DNA of 64,000 bases from assembly GCF_039533965.1 (NCBI RefSeq), contig NZ_BAAAUN010000001.1:1462950-1526949 (forward strand), in the 5' to 3' direction. Made by a program: the position numbers and the translations under genes. The notes under the pieces are model-generated. The model ran no database searches and had not been told where the DNA came from. It saw only the letters and a list, made by a program, of their open reading frames with translations. Shown here piece by piece: positions 44,377 to 51,850 of this stretch (position 1 is the stretch's first letter; every line of letters begins with the position of its first letter). This DNA is from Microbacterium luteolum. GTDB lineage: Bacteria; Actinomycetota; Actinomycetes; Actinomycetales; Microbacteriaceae.

Positions 44377-44949
44377 TCAGGTCGAGGCGCCGGCCTCGAG
44401 CATCCGGGCGGTGCTGTCCCACTGGGATTCGATCAGCGACGGATCATTGCGCAGCTTCGCCAGCAGGACGAGACCTTCGAGGTTCGCGACGACGGCGATC
44501 GCCATCTCACGCCGATCGTCGCCGAGTGCCGCTCCGACCATGTCGACCTGGGTGTCGAAGATCTCCTGGAGCCGCTCCCGGATGACCGGCTCCGTGGACG
44601 AGAGCTCAAGGGCCAGGTTGCCGAACATGCACCCGGCGACGGCACCGACGCCTGACTTCGCCTCGCGCTGCACGGCGGCGGTGGCCTCGAAGAGCCGGTG
44701 CAGGCGATCGACGGGGCTGCCCTCCGCCGACAGAATGCTCGACCACTCCTCTTTCTGTCGGCGCCAGTGCTCATCGATCACAGCGACGGCGAACTCCTGC
44801 TTCGACGGGAAGTAGTAGTAGAAGCTGCCCTTCGGCGCACCCGCTGTGGCGCTGATCTCGGCGACGCCGATCGCCCCGTACGAGCGCTCGCCGAAGAGCC
44901 GCTCTCCGGCTTCGAGCAGCCTCTCCCGTGCATCCGATGTCCGACCCAT
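44377..44949 (-). CDS. TetR family repressor of the adjacent SDR operon
   Basis: The 190-residue protein has a TetR HTH (RERLLEAGERLFGERSYGAI, VAEISATAGAPKGSFYYYFP, SKQEFAVAVIDE) and a helical sensor domain. The ATG at 44949 has TATACT exactly six bases upstream, with TTGACC 18 bases further. No Shine-Dalgarno precedes it, so it is probably leaderless. Two direct repeats of a 16-base sequence in the shared divergent region overlap both promoters. It likely represses the SDR gene and itself. Confidence 0.93.
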   Translation of the reverse strand: MGRTSDARERLLEAGERLFGERSYGAIGVAEISATAGAPKGSFYYYFPSKQEFAVAVIDEHWRRQKEEWSSILSAEGSPVDRLHRLFEATAAVQREAKSGVGAVAGCMFGNLALELSSTEPVIRERLQEIFDTQVDMVGAALGDDRREMAIAVVANLEGLVLLAKLRNDPSLIESQWDSTARMLEAGAST

Positions 44950-45011
44950 TTGACAAGTATATGACCGATCGTCTATAACGGTCAATATCAGTAGTTGACC
45001 GATCGTCTATA
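44950..45011. promoter_or_regulatory. Divergent promoters with two TetR operator repeats
   Basis: TGACCGATCGTCTATA occurs at 44962-44977 and again at 44996-45011, 34 bases apart. Rightward, TTGACA (44950-44955) and TATAAC (44974-44979) form a strong promoter with an 18-base spacer for the SDR operon. Leftward, TTGACC (44985-44980) and TATACT (44961-44956) serve the TetR gene. Operator 1 covers the rightward -10 and the leftward spacer. Confidence 0.75.
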
Positions 45012-45019
45012 GGAGAATC

Positions 45020-45727
45020 ATGTCTGTTCAGAAAGTCGCGATCATCACCGGCGCCTCGCAGGGAATCGGTGCCGGACTCGTCGCCGCCTACCGGGAGCTC
45101 GGATACGCCGTCGTGGCCACGTCCCGCTCGATCACGGACGGCGACGACCCGGGAACCGTCGCCGTCCCCGGTGACGCCGCCGATCCCCGCACCGCTGTGA
45201 ACGTGGTCCGCACCGCCCTCGACCGCTTCGGACGAGTCGACACGCTCGTCAACAACGTGGGAGTGTTCACCGCCAAGCCCTTCACGGACACCACCGAGGA
45301 GGACTACGCGCTCAACCTGGGCGTCAACCTCGGAGGCTTCTTCCACTTCACGCGGAACGCGATCGTCCCCATGCTCGAGCAGGGCGGCGGACACATCGTC
45401 AACATCACCACGACACTCGTCGAATCCGCACGATCCGACATCCCGTCGGTGCTCGCCTCACTCACCAAGGGCGGGATCGCGGCAGCCACGAAGTCGCTCG
45501 CCGTGGAGTACGGCGACCGCGGCATCCGCGTCAACGCCGTCTCGCCGGGGATGATCCTCACTCCCCTGCAGGGCGGCGCGACACCGGAGCAGCTCGCGGC
45601 TTTCCACCCTCTGCAGAAGGCCGGCACGGTGGATGACATCGCCCGCGGGGTCGTCTACCTCGAGCAGAACGAGTTCGTCACCGGCGAGTTCCTGCACATC
45701 GACGGCGGCCAGAGCGCGGGGCACTGA
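45020..45727 (+). CDS. SDR family oxidoreductase with altered catalytic residues
   Basis: The 235-residue protein has a classical SDR nucleotide site (TGASQGIGAGL, then VDTLVNNVGVF) and the C-terminal IRVNAVSPGMILTPL and GEFLHIDGGQ blocks. The usual YxxxK site reads ASLTK (Tyr replaced by Ala, Lys kept) and the catalytic Ser position reads VNITTTL. Similar Tyr-less SDRs exist in Proteobacteria, so this is a known divergent subgroup rather than a mutation. AGGAG precedes the ATG by four bases. The gene is controlled by the TetR repressor and precedes an NTF2-like gene by two bases. Confidence 0.9.
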   Translation: MSVQKVAIITGASQGIGAGLVAAYRELGYAVVATSRSITDGDDPGTVAVPGDAADPRTAVNVVRTALDRFGRVDTLVNNVGVFTAKPFTDTTEEDYALNLGVNLGGFFHFTRNAIVPMLEQGGGHIVNITTTLVESARSDIPSVLASLTKGGIAAATKSLAVEYGDRGIRVNAVSPGMILTPLQGGATPEQLAAFHPLQKAGTVDDIARGVVYLEQNEFVTGEFLHIDGGQSAGH

Positions 45728-45729
45728 CC

Positions 45730-46110
45730 ATGACCGCGCAGGTGACGCCCTCGGCAGCCCGGATCGCACCGGCGCTGTCCCGATGGCAGCAGGGAATCGG
45801 CGACGGAGACCTCGATCGCATCGCCTCCGCCTTCACCGCGGACGCGCTCTTCCAGGGCCTGCGGCCGCACCACTCGATCGGGCGTTCAGGGGTTGTGGCG
45901 TATTACGACTCCCAACCGGTGCCCCTGACGGTGGAGTTTGACGTCCTCCGGGCGCACGACCTCGGGGATGACGCGGTCGTTGCCTACCTGGGGGCTGTGT
46001 TCCACCTCGAGGGGCGAGACGACATCGTGACGCACCTCACGCTGGTCTTCGAGCGTGCGGACGACGACGAACTCCTCATCTCGCACTACCACGTGTCCCG
46101 CGTGGACTGA
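45730..46110 (+). CDS. NTF2-like (SnoaL/nuclear transport factor 2) domain protein
   Basis: The 126-residue protein has the cone-shaped NTF2 fold pattern: LSRWQQGIGDGDLDRIASAF, FTADALFQGL, VVAYYDSQPVPLTVEFDVL and THLTLVFERADDDELLISHY. Members include cyclases, isomerases and small ligand-binding proteins. It begins two bases after the SDR stop, so the two are co-transcribed and likely act on the same compound. No catalytic residues can be assigned. Confidence 0.82.
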   Translation: MTAQVTPSAARIAPALSRWQQGIGDGDLDRIASAFTADALFQGLRPHHSIGRSGVVAYYDSQPVPLTVEFDVLRAHDLGDDAVVAYLGAVFHLEGRDDIVTHLTLVFERADDDELLISHYHVSRVD

Positions 46111-46113
46111 GCG

Positions 46114-46149
46114 GAGGGGGTGGTGCCCCTAGGCGGACACCACCCCCTC
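46114..46149 (+). terminator. Terminator of the SDR operon
   Basis: GAGGGGGTGGTG (46114-46125) and CACCACCCCCTC (46138-46149) form a perfect 12-pair stem with a 12-base loop, starting three bases after the stop. TCG follows and no strong T run is present. Confidence 0.8.
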
Positions 46150-46187
46150 GTTCGACCGCTCCACCGGCGCCGAAGTAGATTTGCCAG

Positions 46188-46613
46188 GTGACTCTGGAGA
46201 TCCGCGCCCTGACCGATGCCGACATCGAGCCGGTCATCGACCTCTGGCACGAGACCGGTCTCACACGCCCCTGGAACGATCCGCGAGCCGACATCCGTCG
46301 TGCGCGCGCCGTGTGGCCGGAGCTGCTGCTCGTCGCCGTGGATCAGGGGACGCTCGTCGGCGCCGTCATGGCGGGGTACGACGGGCACCGCGGGTGGCTG
46401 TACTACCTCGCGAGTGCGCCGGCCCGCCGCGGCGAAGGCATCGGCCGACGACTCGTGCACGAGGCGGAAGCACGACTCCTGGCGCTGGGCTGCCCGAAGG
46501 TGATGCTGATGGTCCGCACGGGGAACGACGAGGTGCTGGCGTTCTACGACGGCCTCGGCTACACGCGGGAGGCCACGTCGCTGACCGGCAAGAGGCTGAT
46601 CCCGGACGACTGA
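46188..46613 (+). CDS. GNAT family N-acetyltransferase
   Basis: The 141-residue protein matches the GNAT fold: IRALTDADIEPVIDLWHETG at the start, LYYLASAPARRGEGIGRRLV with the acetyl-CoA-binding RRGEGIG, and VMLMVRTGNDEVLAFYDGLG. It resembles YpeA-type acetyltransferases. The GTG at 46188 has TAGATT exactly six bases upstream and no Shine-Dalgarno, so it is probably leaderless. Substrate unknown. It is convergent with a small membrane protein gene. Confidence 0.9.
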   Translation: MTLEIRALTDADIEPVIDLWHETGLTRPWNDPRADIRRARAVWPELLLVAVDQGTLVGAVMAGYDGHRGWLYYLASAPARRGEGIGRRLVHEAEARLLALGCPKVMLMVRTGNDEVLAFYDGLGYTREATSLTGKRLIPDD

Positions 46614-46645
46614 GGGCGCGTTCGTCGATGGAGCCGGGCGGTTCT

Positions 46646-46882
46646 TCAGCTCTCGGTGACTTCGTCTCGCGATACCTGCTTCTCGCGACGACTCGCAACG
46701 ATGTCGCGCACACCGCTGACCAGCAGGACGACGCCGAGCAGCACCATCACACCGAACGTGACGAACTGCCACCACTCTCCCGCTGCCAACACGATGGACA
46801 CGCTGAAGATCAGCGCCGCGACACCGAGGAGAGATTTTCCCCAGGCGAGGCTGACGGACGTGGTCTCATCTGGCATAGGCAT
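46646..46882 (-). CDS. Small two-helix membrane protein
   Basis: The 78-residue product has two hydrophobic segments (LLGVAALIFSVSIVLAAGEW and FVTFGVMVLLGVVLLVSGV) and a basic-acidic tail. No family is recognised. TAGGCT (46894-46889) lies six bases before the ATG at 46882, so the start is chosen there and the message would be leaderless. An ATG two codons later is the alternative. It precedes tRNA-Met on the opposite side of a hairpin. Confidence 0.75.
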   Translation of the reverse strand: MPMPDETTSVSLAWGKSLLGVAALIFSVSIVLAAGEWWQFVTFGVMVLLGVVLLVSGVRDIVASRREKQVSRDEVTES

Positions 46883-46931
46883 GCAGTGAGCCTAACCATC
46901 GCAGCGGATGCCGTCGGGCAGAAACGACAAA

Positions 46932-46950
46932 ACCCCCGGAAACCGGGGGT
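46932..46950 (-). terminator. Terminator of the tRNA-Met/tRNA-Thr unit
   Basis: Leftward reading shows ACCCCCGG-TTT-CCGGGGGT followed by TTTTG. It lies ten bases past the 3' end of tRNA-Met. Confidence 0.8.
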
Positions 46951-46959
46951 CTTGATCTG

Positions 46960-47033
46960 TAGCAGGAGCGGGGCTTGAACCCGCGACCTCACGATTATGA
47001 GTCGTGCGCTCTAACCAGCTGAGCTACCCTGCC
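46960..47033 (-). tRNA. tRNA-Met (anticodon CAU)
   Basis: The 74-base cloverleaf starts GGCAGGG and ends TCCTGCT plus discriminator A. The D arm has AGCTCAGCTGGTTAGAGC, the anticodon stem is CACGA/TCGTG with loop CTCATAA, and the T arm is GCGGG-TTCAAGC-CCCGC. Anticodon CAT makes it elongator or ile2-type Met; without a known modification determinant, elongator Met is assumed. CCA is not encoded. Confidence 0.95.
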
Positions 47034-47069
47034 GCGAGGCATCCGTCCGCGTGTGAGAAGAATGCTGCG

Positions 47070-47141
47070 AGCCCCGAGTCAGGATTGAACTGACGACCCC
47101 TTCCTTACCATGGAAGTGCTCTGCCACTGAGCTATCGGGGC
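47070..47141 (-). tRNA. tRNA-Thr (anticodon GGU)
   Basis: The 72-base cloverleaf starts GCCCCGA and ends TCGGGGC plus discriminator T. The anticodon stem is CTTCC/GGAAG around ATGGTAA, giving anticodon GGT. The T arm is GTCAG-TTCAATC-CTGAC. CCA is not encoded. It lies 36 bases upstream of tRNA-Met and is likely co-transcribed with it. Confidence 0.95.
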
Positions 47142-47210
47142 GTGCTGCCCCTCTCGGGGCAACCACACGAGAATACCATCACCATGGCGTCCTCATGAAA
47201 TCAAGGCGGG

Positions 47211-48500
47211 TCAGTCCGAGTGCCGACCCGCGTTCGCGCGGAGCCACGGCAGCGGATCGATGGTCGATCCGTTGACGATGAGCTCGAAGTGCATGTGCGC
47301 GCCGTAGGAACGGCCCGTGTTTCCGGTCTTGCCGACGATGTCGCCGACCTTCACGGTCTGTCCCTGCGCGACCTGGAGCGATCCGTACTGCATGTGCGAG
47401 TAGTGACTCGTGATGACCGCGCCGTCGATCACATGATCGATGTAGACGGTCACACCGTAGGCGTCGCCCTGCTCGGTCGCGATGCGCACGGTTCCGTCGG
47501 CGATGGCCTGGACCGGAGCGCCGTCGCCGGGGACGAAGTCGATGCCCTCGTGCAGACGGCCGCTGCGCATGCCGTAGCCGTCGGTCATTCCGACGCCCAC
47601 GAGGAACGGCCACTGGATGGCCGCGTCGGGGTCGTTCGTGAAGACCTCGCTGGAGTAGTTGATGCCTTGCTCGGCAGCGACCTGGACGAGCGAGATCGTG
47701 CTGAATCCGTCGGCGCGTGTCAGCGACTCGTTCTGGACGCCTGCAGGAGCGACGAAGGCCTGGATCTCGTCGGCGGAGTCGCCATCGGCGGCCTGCTGGG
47801 AGGACGCGATGAGCGAAGTCGCAGCAACGGAGGTGCCCTGGGCGGCGGCCACAGCCTCGGCAGGGAGAGTCATCGAGACCGCGAGCAGACCCGCAAGACT
47901 CATGACACCGACAGTCGCACCGACGGCGAACACCTTGCGCGCGCTGCGCGAACGGCGCTGCGCCACGTCGGGAGCAGCAGTGGCGGCGTCGCCCTCGGCT
48001 GTCGCGTCGTCCGCGACGGGCTCGGACGGAACGGATGCCGTGGGTACGGGCCCGGTCGCACGGAACGCGCGGGAGGCACGCTCGAAGGCGTCTGCGTCTG
48101 CCGCGTCATCCGATGCGTTCGCGCTCGGCGCTGCGGGCATCTCGAAAGCCTCGGGGGCCTCCACAGGCTCGGGAACCTCGACCGGCTCGGAAACCTCGAC
48201 GAGCTCTTCGACCTTGTCGGTCGCTGCCGGAGCATCAGCGGTGTCGGGCTCGACGTCGGCCGGCTGCACAGGTGCGTCATCGATCCGGGCCAGGGGCGCG
48301 TCTTCGATCGGGGCGTCCGCGGTCACACGCTGGCGGGCGGCACGGCGGGAAAGCGGGGTGACAGCGGCGATGGCGATGACGGCCTCAGCTGCTGCGACAG
48401 ACTCCGTCGGTCCCACCGCGGGGGCCTCAGAGGCCTCAGTGCGGAGTCGGCTGGACCGGCGCGTGGGCGCAGAGGCAGCCTGGGGATTCTCGAAGGGCAA
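47211..48500 (-). CDS. M23 family metallopeptidase (LytM domain) with long N-terminal region
   Basis: The 429-residue protein has a 175-residue low-complexity cytoplasmic N terminus rich in Ala, Glu, Pro, Asp (for example ELVEVSEPVEVPEPVEAPE), a membrane segment (VFAVGATVGVMSLAGLLAV), and a C-terminal LytM domain. The zinc residues are in LHEGIDFVPG (HxxxD) and in SHYSHMQYG and GAHMHFELI. It should cut peptidoglycan cross-bridges or activate other hydrolases outside the cell. The start is a TTG at 48500; no ATG or GTG is available before an in-frame stop. A hairpin lies in the 5' leader. Confidence 0.9.
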   Translation of the reverse strand: MPFENPQAASAPTRRSSRLRTEASEAPAVGPTESVAAAEAVIAIAAVTPLSRRAARQRVTADAPIEDAPLARIDDAPVQPADVEPDTADAPAATDKVEELVEVSEPVEVPEPVEAPEAFEMPAAPSANASDDAADADAFERASRAFRATGPVPTASVPSEPVADDATAEGDAATAAPDVAQRRSRSARKVFAVGATVGVMSLAGLLAVSMTLPAEAVAAAQGTSVAATSLIASSQQAADGDSADEIQAFVAPAGVQNESLTRADGFSTISLVQVAAEQGINYSSEVFTNDPDAAIQWPFLVGVGMTDGYGMRSGRLHEGIDFVPGDGAPVQAIADGTVRIATEQGDAYGVTVYIDHVIDGAVITSHYSHMQYGSLQVAQGQTVKVGDIVGKTGNTGRSYGAHMHFELIVNGSTIDPLPWLRANAGRHSD

Positions 48501-48548
48501 AAGCGTTAATCTCTCGGTCGTGCGTCAAGCTCGGGGGCGCAAACTCAG

Positions 48549-48571
48549 CTTTCACCTTCGGGTGGTGAAAG
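48549..48571 (-). promoter_or_regulatory. Leader hairpin of the M23 peptidase gene
   Basis: CTTTCACC-7-GGTGAAAG forms an eight-pair stem with a 7-base loop in the leader about 50 bases before the TTG start. A -10-like TAGGGT (48592-48587) suggests a 5' leader of about 80 bases. It does not match the c-di-AMP (ydaO) riboswitch that often precedes such genes, by eye. Its role is unknown. Confidence 0.4.
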
Positions 48572-48623
48572 TAACGATCGCATAAAACCCTACCGGTATC
48601 CGCCTGGGAATGCCATGAACGGC

Positions 48624-49418
48624 TCAGTGTTTCTCGCCGAGCAGCGCGAGGAGGCGCGCATGCACCTCGGGCCCTCCGGCGATCAGCATCGGCCTCGCCG
48701 AATCGAGGTCGTGGCGCGAGACCAGACCGCCGGCCTCCTCGACGAGGAGCGCCCCCGCCGCGAAATCCCACGGCTTGAGCCCTCGTTCGAAGTAGCCGTC
48801 GAGTCGCCCCGCGGCGACGTACGCGAGGTCGAGCGCGGCCGATCCCGATCTGCGCAGATCCCGGGCCATCGTCATCACCCGTCGCACGGTCGCGAGGTCG
48901 CCGTCGTGCGTGGCCGGGTCGTAGCCGAAGCCGGTGGCGAGCAGAGCCCCGGCCGATGTGTCCGATGTGACCGCGAGGCGGGTCTCCCCCGCCCAGGCGC
49001 CATGTCCACGAGCCGCGGTGAAGAGTTCTCCGAGCGCCGGGGCGTTGACCGCGGCGGCGAGCGCCTCCCACGATTCGGGCTCGGCCGAGCCGCGCACGGC
49101 GGCGATGCTCACGTTGTACGCCGGCATGCCGTAGGCGTAGTTGACGGTGCCGTCGATCGGATCGACGACCCAGGTGATGCCGCTCGTCCCGCGGTCGGCG
49201 CCGGACTCCTCACCGAGGAACCCGTCGTCCGGGCGGGCGGCGTCGACCCGCTCGCGGATCAGCGCCTCGACCTCGCGGTCGGCTTCGGTGACGATGTCGG
49301 CGATCGTCGACTTGGTGGCGGCGAGGTGCACACCATCGCGGCGACGGCGGAGCGCGAGCTCTCCGGCCTCGCGCGCGATCTCCGTCGCGAGATCCTTGAG
49401 CTCGCCCTCGAGCGTCAC
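48624..49418 (-). CDS. Inositol monophosphatase family protein
   Basis: The 264-residue protein has the IMPase/FIG fold: VTEADREVEALIRERV, FLGEESGADRG, the metal-binding WVVDPIDGTVNY and the C-terminal KPWDFAAGALLVEEAGG. It dephosphorylates inositol phosphate, histidinol phosphate or a similar sugar phosphate. The start is a GTG at 49418 overlapping the upstream stop as GTGA. It is co-transcribed with a proline-rich membrane protein upstream. The substrate is not determined by sequence. Confidence 0.93.
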   Translation of the reverse strand: MTLEGELKDLATEIAREAGELALRRRRDGVHLAATKSTIADIVTEADREVEALIRERVDAARPDDGFLGEESGADRGTSGITWVVDPIDGTVNYAYGMPAYNVSIAAVRGSAEPESWEALAAAVNAPALGELFTAARGHGAWAGETRLAVTSDTSAGALLATGFGYDPATHDGDLATVRRVMTMARDLRRSGSAALDLAYVAAGRLDGYFERGLKPWDFAAGALLVEEAGGLVSRHDLDSARPMLIAGGPEVHARLLALLGEKH

Positions 49419-50383
49419 GGTGCGGGGTGCTGCGGGGCAGGCGGGGGCGGCGGGAACGCGGGCGGTGCCGCCTGCTGCGGAGCCGCAGGGACCTCGGGCG
49501 CCTGCGGGGCAGGCGGGGTGAACGGCTGCGCGTACTGCGGCGCGACAGGCTCCGGGATCACAGGGAACGCCGCTGCCGGCGCCTGCCCGAGTGCCTGCTG
49601 CTGCGGCGCGACGGTCGGGTAGCCCGTGTAGTAGGCGTTCCAGTCCGGACTTCCGTCGGGAAGCACGGGGAGCGGGGTGAGGCCGTCGGCGTACGTGGGC
49701 CAGGCCGGAGCGGCGGCGATCGCGGCGGATGCCTGCGAAGGCTTCTTCGGCGCGAAGAGCGCGTTCAGGAGCGGGATGAGCGTCGTGCCGACGGCTGCGA
49801 GGATCGTCAGCGCGACCACTATGCGCCAGTAGAGCTCGCCGTAGTCGAAGCTGTGCGGGAAGGCCAGGTAGAAGATGAGCAGGCCGACGAGGCCGCCCAG
49901 GAACACGATCGTCGCGATGTAGATGATCCGGGTGAACGTCGTCACGTGGCGCCGCGCCGCGGGAGTGAAGAGACGCACGTGGAGCAGGGCGAGCTGCAGG
50001 ATGCCGATGACGAGCAGCAGCTGGAAGAACCGCTCCGCACCGGTGAAGTAGCCGTCTTCCTCGGGAAGCCAGATCTTCACGGCGCCGACGAGGAGTGCGA
50101 CGATCCACGTCACCATGCTGGCGAGAGCCAGCCAGTCCGGCCTGTTCGGCGCGAGCCCCGCTTCGAGGATCGCGATGCCGGCGAAGGCGGCCAGGAGCAG
50201 GATGGTCAGGAACGCCCGACCGATCAGGCCGTCCTGATCGCCGATCAGCACCCAGACGACGCACACGAGAGCGGCCGCGATGAGCGCGCCGATGGCGATC
50301 CAGATCGCCCCCCTGATGAGCAGCGACATGTTCTTCTTCTCACCCTGCGTCGATTGATGCGCGGTGGTGTCCGGCTGAGACAT
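49415..50383 (-). CDS. Six-helix membrane protein with Pro/Ala-rich C-terminal tail
   Basis: The 322-residue protein has about six hydrophobic segments (AIWIAIGALIAAALVCVVWV, AFLTILLLAAFAGIAILEAG, WLALASMVTWIVALLVGAVK and others) and an 80-residue tail rich in Pro, Ala and Gln (APQYAQPFTPPAPQAPEVPA). No family is recognised. Two ATGs are close: at 50389 it abuts GAGAGG, while at 50383 it has GAGAGG six bases upstream, so 50383 is used. It overlaps the IMPase gene by four bases. Confidence 0.8.
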   Translation of the reverse strand: MSQPDTTAHQSTQGEKKNMSLLIRGAIWIAIGALIAAALVCVVWVLIGDQDGLIGRAFLTILLLAAFAGIAILEAGLAPNRPDWLALASMVTWIVALLVGAVKIWLPEEDGYFTGAERFFQLLLVIGILQLALLHVRLFTPAARRHVTTFTRIIYIATIVFLGGLVGLLIFYLAFPHSFDYGELYWRIVVALTILAAVGTTLIPLLNALFAPKKPSQASAAIAAAPAWPTYADGLTPLPVLPDGSPDWNAYYTGYPTVAPQQQALGQAPAAAFPVIPEPVAPQYAQPFTPPAPQAPEVPAAPQQAAPPAFPPPPPAPQHPAP

Positions 50384-50499
50384 GGCCATCCTCTCGTTGA
50401 GCGGCGTTGCCCTCATCCTGCCACGCGCGCGGCCTGTTGCCACGGCGGCCGCCCGAACCGGGCGAAGTCATCGCGGAAGTGCTGGCGGTGCAGGAGCAG

Positions 50500-51303
50500 T
50501 CAGACGGATCTCCTCGCGGATGCCGCCGCGAAGGCCGCGACCCGCGCCTGCGCATCCGGAGTCTCGAGGGCGGCCCCGATCGAACGGGCCTCCTCGCTCA
50601 GCTGTTCGACGAACGAGCGCTCCGGCTGAGAACGCACCAGGTGCTTCGCCTGTCCGTACGCGTCGGCGGCTCCGGCCAGCCAGAAACGCGCGATCTCCTC
50701 ACCACGCGCCCGCACCCGCTCCGCCTCGGCCGCGGCATCCTCTCCCTCGACAGCCTCCGCGACGAGGCCCCACTCGACCGCCTCCTGGGCGGTGAGAAGG
50801 CGATCCTGCAGAACGAGCTGCAGCGCGCGGCGCTGTCCGACCGCGCGCGCGAGCTGCGCCGAGACCGACAGGTCGGGAGTGAGACCGATGTTCGCGTAGA
50901 GGCTGCCGAGCCGGGAACGCGATCCGACGACGGCGTAGTCGCTGCAGAGCAGGATGCCGAGCCCTCCGCCGGCCGTCGTCCCATGCGCCGCGGCGACGAC
51001 GGGCACCGACGATTCGGTGAGCGAGCGGATGCCGGCGTTGATCACTTCGGCGAGCGCCGTGATGTCGGCACCGGAGGACGACCCCATCGTCGTTGCCATG
51101 TCGATGACGTCGCCACCGGCGCAGAAGGCCGGGCCGGAGGCGTCCAGCAGGATCGCCTTCACATCCGCTCTCGACGTGGCCTCGGCCGTCACGTCCTTCC
51201 AGGCGTGGGCGAGGTCGGCGTTGAATGCGTTGAGCCGGGTCGGACGGTTCAGCGTGAGCCGCGCCATCCCCTCATCGACCGAGAACAGGATGGCATCGCT
51301 CAT
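50500..51303 (-). CDS. Enoyl-CoA hydratase/isomerase family protein
   Basis: The 267-residue crotonase-fold protein has LNRPTRLNAFNADLAHAWKD, AILLDASGPAFCAGGDVIDM (oxyanion FCAGGD), AHGTTAGGGLGILLCSDYAV and ASLYANIGLTPD. Catalytic glutamates of true hydratases are not both evident, so an isomerase or a broader CoA enzyme is possible. GAAGGAGAAGCC is an excellent RBS before the ATG at 51303. It stands alone, flanked by unrelated genes. Confidence 0.88.
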   Translation of the reverse strand: MSDAILFSVDEGMARLTLNRPTRLNAFNADLAHAWKDVTAEATSRADVKAILLDASGPAFCAGGDVIDMATTMGSSSGADITALAEVINAGIRSLTESSVPVVAAAHGTTAGGGLGILLCSDYAVVGSRSRLGSLYANIGLTPDLSVSAQLARAVGQRRALQLVLQDRLLTAQEAVEWGLVAEAVEGEDAAAEAERVRARGEEIARFWLAGAADAYGQAKHLVRSQPERSFVEQLSEEARSIGAALETPDAQARVAAFAAASARRSV

Positions 51304-51349
51304 GGCTTCTCCTTCGAGCATGGGACGTGTGGGTCCAGCGTAACCGCGA

Positions 51350-51841
51350 TCAGTCCTGCGCCCAGACGCGCGAGACGAACGCCTCCATCCGCCGACGGGT
51401 TCCGTCGAGCCGGAAGTCCACCTGCCCGGGTGAGCGCACCTCGTTCGGCGCGAGAGGGTGCGCCAGCCGCACGTTCTCGTGGCAGGAGAGGTCCGCGCAG
51501 ATGTAGGTGCCGAAGGAGTCTCCGCGACGGCCCGCCTCTCCGGCGCGGCGTGCGGAGAGCAGGGCGACCTGGTTCCCGGGCTGCATCGTGTGGCAGATGT
51601 TGCACATGCCGGAGCGCCCCCTGCCCGATTCGGACGCACGAAGCACGACCCCGGCGACGCCGCCCTCGTGCTGGATCAGGACGTACCCCCGCTTGGCCGC
51701 ACTCGGGTCCCGCCACGCGAAGAAGTCGAGGTAGTCCCAGTCGACGAGCACGAAGTCGTGCGGCATCTCGAGGGTGCGCAGCTCTCCCTCGTCCGCATTG
51801 ACGAACGATGCCCGGACTTCGGCTTCGGTGAGCGCTCGCAT
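51350..51841 (-). CDS. FBP-domain protein (FusB/EF-G-binding treble-clef type)
   Basis: The 163-residue protein contains the FBP (FusB/FusC C-terminal) domain with a zinc motif: CNICHTMQPGNQVALLSAR and TYICADLSCHENVRLAHPL. The four Cys are in CxxC...CxxxxC spacing typical of the treble clef. Family members bind elongation factor G; in staphylococci they give fusidic acid resistance, but chromosomal actinobacterial forms have unknown effects. The start at 51841 is an ATG. The neighbour upstream is a BASS transporter, nine bases away. Confidence 0.85.
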   Translation of the reverse strand: MRALTEAEVRASFVNADEGELRTLEMPHDFVLVDWDYLDFFAWRDPSAAKRGYVLIQHEGGVAGVVLRASESGRGRSGMCNICHTMQPGNQVALLSARRAGEAGRRGDSFGTYICADLSCHENVRLAHPLAPNEVRSPGQVDFRLDGTRRRMEAFVSRVWAQD

Positions 51842-51850
51842 CGTTCCAGT

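Noticed and set aside
48501..48623. c-di-AMP (ydaO) riboswitch before the M23 gene
   Set aside because: The leader seems too short and the conserved core is not visible.
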